Position numbers and translations under genes: made by a program. A DNA stretch of 10,605 bases from contig CAYZXU010000084.1 in the NCBI GenBank assembly GCA_964482535.1, positions 1-10,605 of the forward strand, written 5' to 3'. Below are positions 6,365-10,605 of this stretch, piece after piece. The number at the start of each line of letters is the position of its first letter. Position 1 is the first letter of the stretch. The DNA is from CAYZXU01 sp964482535 (GTDB lineage: Bacteria > Desulfobacterota > Desulfobacteria > Desulfobacterales > BuS5). A model generated the notes under the pieces. It had not been told where the DNA came from and did not search any database. It saw only the letters and a program-made list of their open reading frames with translations.

Positions 6365-7326
6365 TTAAACAAATATTAAAAATTGCTGCTTTTGTTATTG
6401 TTTTTTTTTTAATAGCAGGGGGCGCTGCTTTTCTCACCCTTACTCTTATCACCAAGAGCCAGGAGACTGTTATTATTCCTAAACTTGTGGGTAAAGACGT
6501 TGTGTATACCCTTGAAATTTTGTCTGACCTTGGTTTAAATACAAAGGTTACAGGTTCCGAATACAGCAGAAATATTGCTAAAAATTTTGTATTGTCCCAA
6601 GAGCCTGTTCCTGGTGAACAGCTTAAAAAAGGACGCACTGTAAAAATTATAATATCCAAAGGAACAAAAAGCGTCACAATGCCGAAGCTGACTGGAATGC
6701 CTCTGCAGCAGGCCAGAATAATTCTGGAGGAAAACGGGCTTAACCAGGGCAATCTATCCAAAATGTATTGCTCTGATATTAGAAAAAACAGTATAGCAGC
6801 TCAGTCACTGCCTCCTGGCTCAGTTACAGACCGCGGGGCTGACATCGACCTCCTTATAAGTTTGGGAACTCGTCCTGTTGCCTATAAAATGATTGATCTA
6901 AATGGGCTGAGCATGGATGATGCAATACTTTTAATTGAAAGAAACAGCCTTTTATTGGGTGAAATAAAATCATCATTCAAGATTGATAAACCTGAAAACG
7001 TTATTATATCTCAAGAACCTGCGGCAGGAGAACGGGTTTTTGAAGCAAATATTATAAACCTTGTAATTAACAGAAAATCCGGTGAAAAAAGATATGGCAG
7101 TGATCGTGCAAAAAACAGGCTTTTTACATACAGGGTTGATGCAGGATTTTTAAAAAAACGTATCAGGGTTTCCTTAAACAGTTTCGGGTTTACCAATGAT
7201 ATTTTTAATAATTTTATGAAGCCTGGTGAAGAGTTGTGGCTGATTATTCCCTCAATTGATGACGCAACGGTTTTCCTGTACGAGGGGGATGAGCTTGTTA
7301 GAACTGAAATTTTTGATTCAAAGTGA
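6361..7326 (+). CDS. Membrane-anchored PASTA-domain protein (three PASTA repeats, no kinase)
   Basis: A 321-residue protein starting with GTG inside the rsmB stop (GTGA, 4-nt overlap), so translation is probably coupled. Residues 7-30 form one transmembrane helix, leaving the rest outside the cytoplasm. Three PASTA repeats follow: about 37-100 (VIIPKLVGKDVVYTLEIL... SQEPVPGEQLKKG), 105-169 (VTMPKLTGMPLQQARIIL... LPPGSVTDRG) and 173-237 (degenerate start, SQEPAAGERV). A C-terminal region of about 65 residues (255-321) resembles nothing I recognise. PASTA domains in Ser/Thr kinases and PBPs bind peptidoglycan fragments; here neither catalytic domain is present. A similar PASTA gene after rsmB and before rpe is, to my knowledge, common in Deltaproteobacteria. 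A cell-wall-sensing or structural role is inference. Confidence 0.85.
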   Translation: MIKQILKIAAFVIVFFLIAGGAAFLTLTLITKSQETVIIPKLVGKDVVYTLEILSDLGLNTKVTGSEYSRNIAKNFVLSQEPVPGEQLKKGRTVKIIISKGTKSVTMPKLTGMPLQQARIILEENGLNQGNLSKMYCSDIRKNSIAAQSLPPGSVTDRGADIDLLISLGTRPVAYKMIDLNGLSMDDAILLIERNSLLLGEIKSSFKIDKPENVIISQEPAAGERVFEANIINLVINRKSGEKRYGSDRAKNRLFTYRVDAGFLKKRIRVSLNSFGFTNDIFNNFMKPGEELWLIIPSIDDATVFLYEGDELVRTEIFDSK

Positions 7327-7347
7327 GCCAATTAGGATGTGGATAAT

Positions 7348-8400
7348 ATGCGGCGAACAGTATTTTTAATTATTTTTTTGTTTGGGCTAAGCAATACCTG
7401 CCAGGCTGATACGGTATTATTTAAAAATGGTGACCGTATGACCGGCAAGCTTATAAGTATTATTAAGGAAAAAATGTCCTTTAAGTCTGATGTTGCCGGT
7501 AAGGTGGTTGTTAATTTATCAGATGTCCAGAATTTTTGGACTGATGATAAAATTAAGATTAATCTTAAAGATGGTACAATATTACAACGCCGTGTATTAA
7601 AAGGCGAAGCGGGTCGTTTTGCAATTCAGGGCACAGGCATTTTGCAGCCGCAAACTTTTGACTTCGGCGATGTGGCATCCGTAAATCCTCCACCTGTTCC
7701 AAAAGTAAAATGGAAGGGCAGCATAATGGCAGGATTTACAGGCACTCATGGCAATACCTTTAACGAAAGCGGCAGTATAATTTTTAATGCATCCAGGCGG
7801 ACCAAAAAGGACCTAACAAATATAGAGGGCATTTATATCGTAAGCCGCACAAAAGATGCTGACACAAAAGAGAAAACAACTACGGAAGAAAGTGTGAAAA
7901 TCGGCGGTAAATATGATTATTTTTTAACACAAAAAATATACAGCTATTTAAAATGTAGCTACAAAAAGGATCATGTCGCTGACCTGGACAGACGAGTTAT
8001 CACAGGTATAGGTGGGGGTTATCAGTTTATTGATACAGATAAAATCAAGCTTTTAACCGATGTCGGTTTGGCACTCTTGTCTGAAAAATATACCACAAAA
8101 GATCCTGTTACCAATGAAAAGGAAGTTGACACTACAAGCGAAATGTCTTTGCAGATAGGATATAATTTTGATTGTGAATTCAATGACAAAATTATATTTA
8201 TGCACAAGCTTTCGTATTTGCCAAGTATAGAAGAGAGCTTTTCTGATTATTTCATGCATGCTGATGCTGAACTTAAATTTTTGTTAACCAAATCAATGTT
8301 TAGCAGTTTTAAAGCAATTTTTGACTATGATTCAACACCGCCTGAAGGTGTTGGCAGTACGGACACCAAATATATATTCAGCTTGGGATGGAATTTTTAA
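7348..8400 (+). CDS. DUF481 family (YdiY-like) outer-membrane beta-barrel protein
   Basis: From the ATG at 7348 the product is 350 residues with a clear signal peptide (MRRTVFLIIFLFGLSNTCQA, cleavage before D21). The mature N-terminal part (about 21-115) is a beta-rich domain with repeated 'TVLFKNGDRMTGKL' and 'IKINLKDGTIL' units. A proline-rich PPPVPK linker follows. The remaining 230 residues alternate polar and aromatic residues as transmembrane strands, for example GSIMAGFTGTHGNTFNESG, and end in SLGWNF, a C-terminal aromatic typical of BAM-assembled barrels. That matches the DUF481 family; its role is unknown. An in-frame GTG at 7339 is a poorer start, since AGGA (7334-7337) and GTGGA are better placed for 7348. 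It lies 21 nt after the PASTA gene and is probably last in the operon. Confidence 0.82.
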   Translation: MRRTVFLIIFLFGLSNTCQADTVLFKNGDRMTGKLISIIKEKMSFKSDVAGKVVVNLSDVQNFWTDDKIKINLKDGTILQRRVLKGEAGRFAIQGTGILQPQTFDFGDVASVNPPPVPKVKWKGSIMAGFTGTHGNTFNESGSIIFNASRRTKKDLTNIEGIYIVSRTKDADTKEKTTTEESVKIGGKYDYFLTQKIYSYLKCSYKKDHVADLDRRVITGIGGGYQFIDTDKIKLLTDVGLALLSEKYTTKDPVTNEKEVDTTSEMSLQIGYNFDCEFNDKIIFMHKLSYLPSIEESFSDYFMHADAELKFLLTKSMFSSFKAIFDYDSTPPEGVGSTDTKYIFSLGWNF

Positions 8401-8431
8401 AAAGTTAATGGTTACGTAAAAAGTTCGAATT

Positions 8432-8459
8432 TGTCATGTCGGACTTGATTCGTCATACA
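8432..8459. repeat. Decayed palindromic repeat
   Basis: The sequence TGTCATGTCGGACTTGATTC, followed by GTCATACA, looks like a mutated copy of the dispersed unit TGTCATGCCGGACTTGATCC-GGCATCCA that I know from many proteobacterial genomes. The left arm (ATGTCGGA) is nearly intact; the right arm has lost a base and pairs poorly. It lies between the DUF481 gene and rpe. Confidence 0.45.
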
Positions 8460-8484
8460 TAACATACTGTAAATATGTGATCAT

Positions 8485-8518
8485 CTTGTTTGGCCATATA
8501 CTTCTGGATGCTCCACGT
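8485..8518 (+). pseudogene. Short rsmB-like sequence fragment
   Basis: These 34 bases match rsmB positions 5983-6016 at 30 of 34 positions without gaps. In the same frame they read LFGHILLDAPR against LFDRILLDAPC, the motif IV region of RsmB. The frame stops shortly after, and homology is not visible on either side. It may be a copied scrap of rsmB or of a paralogue, or a coincidence involving a dispersed repeat. It is far too short to function as a methyltransferase. Confidence 0.4.
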
Positions 8519-8525
8519 AAAAAAA

Positions 8526-8531
8526 TATAAT
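8526..8531 (+). promoter_or_regulatory. Possible -10 element of the rpe-aroQ promoter
   Basis: A perfect TATAAT lies 41 nt ahead of the rpe start in a short AT-rich segment. The best partner is TTCTGG (8502-8507, 18-bp spacer), which is weak. A promoter is expected here because the 171-nt gap separates rpe from the preceding operon, but the assignment is tentative. Confidence 0.35.
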
Positions 8532-8571
8532 AGGTAAACACATTTGAAAATTTAAAGGGGAGACAAGTTAA

Positions 8572-9231
8572 ATGAAAATAATTGCGCCGTCAATTTTGTC
8601 AGCAGATTTTACCAGGCTGGGTGAAGAGATAAAAGCAGTGGAGCTTGCAGGAGCTGACTGGATACATATAGATGTAATGGACGGACATTTTGTACCGAAT
8701 ATTACCATAGGCCCCATGATCGTTAAGGCAGCAAAAAAGATAACCTCACTTCCCCTTGATGTACATCTTATGATCGAAAATCCAGACAAGTATATTCCTG
8801 ATTTTGTCAAAGCGGGCGCCTCCCTGATATCGGTTCATGCCGAGGCCTCTGTTCATCTCAATAGAACTATACAGTTAATAAAAGGATTTGACAATGTTCA
8901 GGCTGGAATCGTTCTTAATCCTTCAACATCCCTGTCATCCATTGAATGGGTTCTGGAATATGTTGATTTTATAATGCTTATGAGTGTTAACCCCGGGTAT
9001 GGCGGGCAGTCATTTATAACAAACACCATGGAAAAAATAAGGACATTAAAAAGAATAATCATAGACAGGGGGCTTAACACGCTGATAGAGATTGATGGAG
9101 GAGTATGTGAAAATAATATTGAAGAGATCTCTATTGCCGGTGCAGATGCATTTGTGGCAGGTTCTGCTGTTTTTGGAAGTGACGACTATGAAAAGACTAT
9201 AGATTCTTTTAGAAAAAAATTAGTCTGTTGA
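8572..9231 (+). CDS. rpe: Ribulose-phosphate 3-epimerase
   Basis: Rpe interconverts ribulose-5-phosphate and xylulose-5-phosphate in the pentose phosphate pathway. The 219-residue TIM barrel is complete: APSILSAD (5-12), WIHIDVMDGHFVPN (30-43, metal ligands H32 and D34), LDVHLMIENP (62-71, H65), MSVNPGYGGQSF (137-148) and EIDGGV (173-178, acid/base D175). The phosphate-binding AGSAVFG lies near the end. AAAGGGGAG (8554-8562) lies 9 nt before the ATG, one of the strongest ribosome sites in the window. aroQ follows after 22 nt. Transaldolase/transketolase intermediates feed erythrose-4-phosphate to the shikimate pathway, giving a loose metabolic link to the next gene. Confidence 0.97.
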   Translation: MKIIAPSILSADFTRLGEEIKAVELAGADWIHIDVMDGHFVPNITIGPMIVKAAKKITSLPLDVHLMIENPDKYIPDFVKAGASLISVHAEASVHLNRTIQLIKGFDNVQAGIVLNPSTSLSSIEWVLEYVDFIMLMSVNPGYGGQSFITNTMEKIRTLKRIIIDRGLNTLIEIDGGVCENNIEEISIAGADAFVAGSAVFGSDDYEKTIDSFRKKLVC

Positions 9232-9253
9232 GCAAAAAAAGGAAAAAACGGAT

Positions 9254-9697
9254 ATGCGAAAGACCCGCAAAATACTTGTAATCCACGGTCCTAACTTAAA
9301 TATGCTTGGTAAAAGGGAGCCGGAGGTGTATGGAAGCGCCACACTTGAGGAAATAAATTTGCATCTGGAAAAAACAGGGGAAAAAACAGGGGTTGTGGTG
9401 GAAACCTTTCAGTCGAATTATGAAGGAGCCATTATAGAAAAAATACATGATATCCCTGATAATTTCCACGGGCTTATTATAAACCCTGCAGCCTATACCC
9501 ACACAAGTATAGCCATACGTGATGCAATACTTCTGCTTGATATACCTGTCATAGAAATTCATATTTCCAATATTTACAAACGGGAACCCTTTCGTCATAA
9601 ATCCATGATAGCAGATATAGCAACGGCTCAAATTTCAGGTTTCGGTATGCATGGCTATATAATGGCTCTAAAGGCTATTATAAAAATGATTGCATGA
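9254..9697 (+). CDS. aroQ: Type II 3-dehydroquinate dehydratase
   Basis: AroQ dehydrates 3-dehydroquinate to 3-dehydroshikimate, step three of the shikimate pathway, as a dodecamer in the type II family. The 147-residue product has the family's full length and motifs. HGPNLNMLGKREPEVYG (11-27) contains R21 and catalytic Y26. FQSNYEGAIIEKIH (52-65), INPAAYTHTS (76-85; N77, H83) and IEIHISN (100-106; catalytic H103) follow, then R114 in REPFRHKS. A ribosome site AAAAGGA ends at 9243, 10 nt before the ATG. It follows rpe by 22 nt on the same strand and is probably co-transcribed. No clear intrinsic terminator was found after the stop. Confidence 0.97.
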   Translation: MRKTRKILVIHGPNLNMLGKREPEVYGSATLEEINLHLEKTGEKTGVVVETFQSNYEGAIIEKIHDIPDNFHGLIINPAAYTHTSIAIRDAILLLDIPVIEIHISNIYKREPFRHKSMIADIATAQISGFGMHGYIMALKAIIKMIA

Positions 9698-9726
9698 GAT
9701 TATGTGTAAAAAAATTAAAATAAAGC

Positions 9727-9755
9727 TTGATGTTTATAAAATTTACAGGTATAGA
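9727..9755 (+). promoter_or_regulatory. Probable promoter of the tRNA-tuf cluster
   Basis: TTGATG (9727-9732), a 17-bp spacer and TATAGA (9750-9755) form a near-consensus sigma70 promoter. It would give a leader of about 57 nt before tRNA-Thr at 9819. It is the best pair in the 121-nt gap after aroQ. Confidence 0.45.
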
Positions 9756-9818
9756 CCATAGTTTCTGTTTAGAGAATAAATTTTAACACAATATTTTCTA
9801 AGCTGTTTTTATGGTGAT

Positions 9819-9891
9819 GCCAGAGTAGCTCAGTCGGTAGAGCGCCTCACTTGTAATGAGGATGTCGCGGGTTCAACTCCTGTCTCTGGCT
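9819..9891 (+). tRNA. tRNA-Thr (anticodon TGT)
   Basis: Acceptor arms GCCAGAG (9819-9825) and CTCTGGC (9884-9890), discriminator T. The anticodon stem CCTCA/TGAGG encloses CTTGTAA, so the anticodon is TGT (9852-9854). The T-stem has two G-U pairs and the loop is TTCAACT. The 3' CCA is not encoded: TCA follows the discriminator, so the CCA-adding enzyme is needed. It is first in a cluster of four tRNAs ahead of tuf. Confidence 0.96.
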
Positions 9892-9905
9892 TCATAAATT
9901 ATATT

Positions 9906-9990
9906 GGTGGGGTTCCCGAGTGGTCAAAGGGAACAGACTGTAAATCTGTCGGCAACGCCTTCGGAGGTTCAAATCCTCCCCCCACCACCA
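9906..9990 (+). tRNA. tRNA-Tyr (anticodon GTA)
   Basis: An 85-nt class II tRNA with acceptor arms GGTGGGG (9906-9912) and CCCCACC (9980-9986), discriminator A and encoded CCA. The anticodon stem ACAGA/TCTGT encloses CTGTAAA, anticodon GTA (9940-9942). The long variable arm (CGGCAACGCCTTC region) is typical of bacterial tyrosine tRNA. It lies 14 nt after tRNA-Thr(TGT). Confidence 0.97.
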
Positions 9991-10142
9991 ATCACAAAGA
10001 AAGTCCAATGTAGAAGATTTTGATTTTTTTGTTCAAAGTCGATGGATAAAACTACATGGCTTCCTTCACTGACCAGATGATGGTTAATAAGGGTCTATTT
10101 TTTGCCCTGCCGTTGGGTGTGCAGGTTTTAGTGAGATAATGA

Positions 10143-10218
<76 letters not shown>

Positions 10219-10305
10219 TATAATTATTGATGAATCTGTCATTGAATATAATAATATTGAGGAAAGTAAAATTTTTAAAAGGGCTGAATAAACAAAAAAA
10301 ACATT

Positions 10306-10379
10306 GCCCACGTAGCTCAGTCGGTAGAGCGCTTCCTTGGTAAGGAAGAGGTTCACCGGTTCGATTCCGGTCGTGGGCT
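10306..10379 (+). tRNA. tRNA-Thr (anticodon GGT)
   Basis: Acceptor arms GCCCACG (10306-10312) and CGTGGGC (10372-10378), discriminator T. The anticodon stem CTTCC/GGAAG encloses TTGGTAA, anticodon GGT (10339-10341). As in the other threonine tRNA of the cluster, the next bases are TCA rather than CCA, so the 3' end must be added enzymatically. It is the last tRNA before tuf. Confidence 0.97.
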
Positions 10380-10486
10380 TCATACAGGGCGTTTGTTTGA
10401 CTATGTTCATGTGCCCCATTTTGTTATATTATCAGTTAGATAATTGTGATATGCGGCATAAAAAACAACAAGATCCATTATTAAAG

Positions 10487-10492
10487 TATAAT
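10487..10492 (+). promoter_or_regulatory. Possible internal -10 element ahead of tuf
   Basis: A perfect TATAAT lies 25 nt upstream of the tuf start, just before the ribosome site. No good -35 was found 16-18 bp upstream, so it may be chance in AT-rich sequence. The transcript leader would be very short. A TTGACT further up (10397-10402) also lacks a well-spaced partner. Confidence 0.2.
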
Positions 10493-10517
10493 TCCTGGTT
10501 ACGGAGGACTAAGTAAA

Positions 10518-10605
10518 ATGGCAAAGGAAAAGTATAAGCGGACCAAACCTCATGTGAATGTGGGTACGATAGGTCATATAGATCATGGCAAGACGACCCT
10601 TACTG
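10518..10605 (+). CDS. tuf: Translation elongation factor Tu, 5' fragment
   Basis: Twenty-nine codons are present before the window ends. MAKEKYKRTKPHVNVGTIGH and then IDHGKTTLT are the invariant N-terminus of EF-Tu, including the GTP-binding P-loop GHIDHGKT (19-26). EF-Tu delivers aminoacyl-tRNA to the ribosome as a GTP complex. A strong GGAGG (10503-10507) sits 10 nt before the ATG. Placement after Thr-Tyr-Gly-Thr tRNA genes parallels tufB in E. coli, so the mRNA probably shares a transcript with the tRNAs and tuf is released by tRNA processing. The gene is truncated only by the window edge. Confidence 0.97.
   Translation, partial: MAKEKYKRTKPHVNVGTIGHIDHGKTTLT

Noticed and set aside
10220..10295. 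Open stretch between tRNA-Gly and tRNA-Thr as a possible small gene
   Set aside because: It is only about two dozen codons without a suitable start and ribosome site; nothing beyond chance openness in AT-rich sequence.

Overview
The window looks like a chromosomal housekeeping segment of an anaerobic deltaproteobacterium (Desulfobacterota, probably Desulfobacterales). It comes from a draft or metagenome assembly, because exactly 100 N (1159-1258) mark a scaffold join. The taxonomic guess is inference. It rests on the order ribF-def-fmt-rsmB-PASTA protein followed by rpe, on a DUF3786 gene beside a small 'RLPAHSVKPPVMMDLL' protein, on low-to-moderate GC, and on dispersed palindromic repeats of a kind common in these genomes. 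No phage, IS transposase, CRISPR array, rRNA or obvious defence island is visible.

Layout. Positions 1-595 are non-coding or decayed: a cluster of nested palindromes (66-216) abuts and truncates a minus-strand HicA-type toxin remnant. Positions 596-1431 hold two minus-strand genes broken by the assembly gap: a DUF3786 protein lacking its start and a small coiled-coil protein lacking its stop. Between the latter and sfsA (1597-2316, plus) lies a perfect FNR/CRP-family-like palindrome (1528-1541). A bidirectional terminator separates sfsA from a convergent tRNA-Leu(CAG).

The tRNA-Leu gene and the next operon diverge from one compact region in which a single self-complementary TATATA can act as the -10 of both promoters. 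The operon is ribF, def, fmt, rsmB, a three-PASTA membrane protein and a DUF481 outer-membrane beta-barrel protein, with overlaps or very short gaps between genes (14, -17, 4, -4 and 21 nt). It supplies flavin cofactors (RibF), initiator-Met-tRNA formylation and nascent-chain deformylation (Fmt, Def), 16S rRNA m5C methylation (RsmB), and two envelope proteins of unknown role. After a 171-nt gap carrying a decayed palindrome and a short rsmB-like sequence come rpe and aroQ (pentose phosphate and shikimate pathways).

The right end is tRNA-Thr(UGU), tRNA-Tyr(GUA), tRNA-Gly(UCC), tRNA-Thr(GGU) and then tuf (EF-Tu, cut by the window edge). This is the same gene order as the classical E. coli thrU-tyrU-glyT-thrT-tufB operon.

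Nothing here is convincingly a new biological system. The items most worth a second look are the shared -10 divergent promoter, the hicA remnant cut by a palindrome cluster, the rsmB-like fragment before rpe, and the poorly characterised DUF3786, PASTA and DUF481 proteins.
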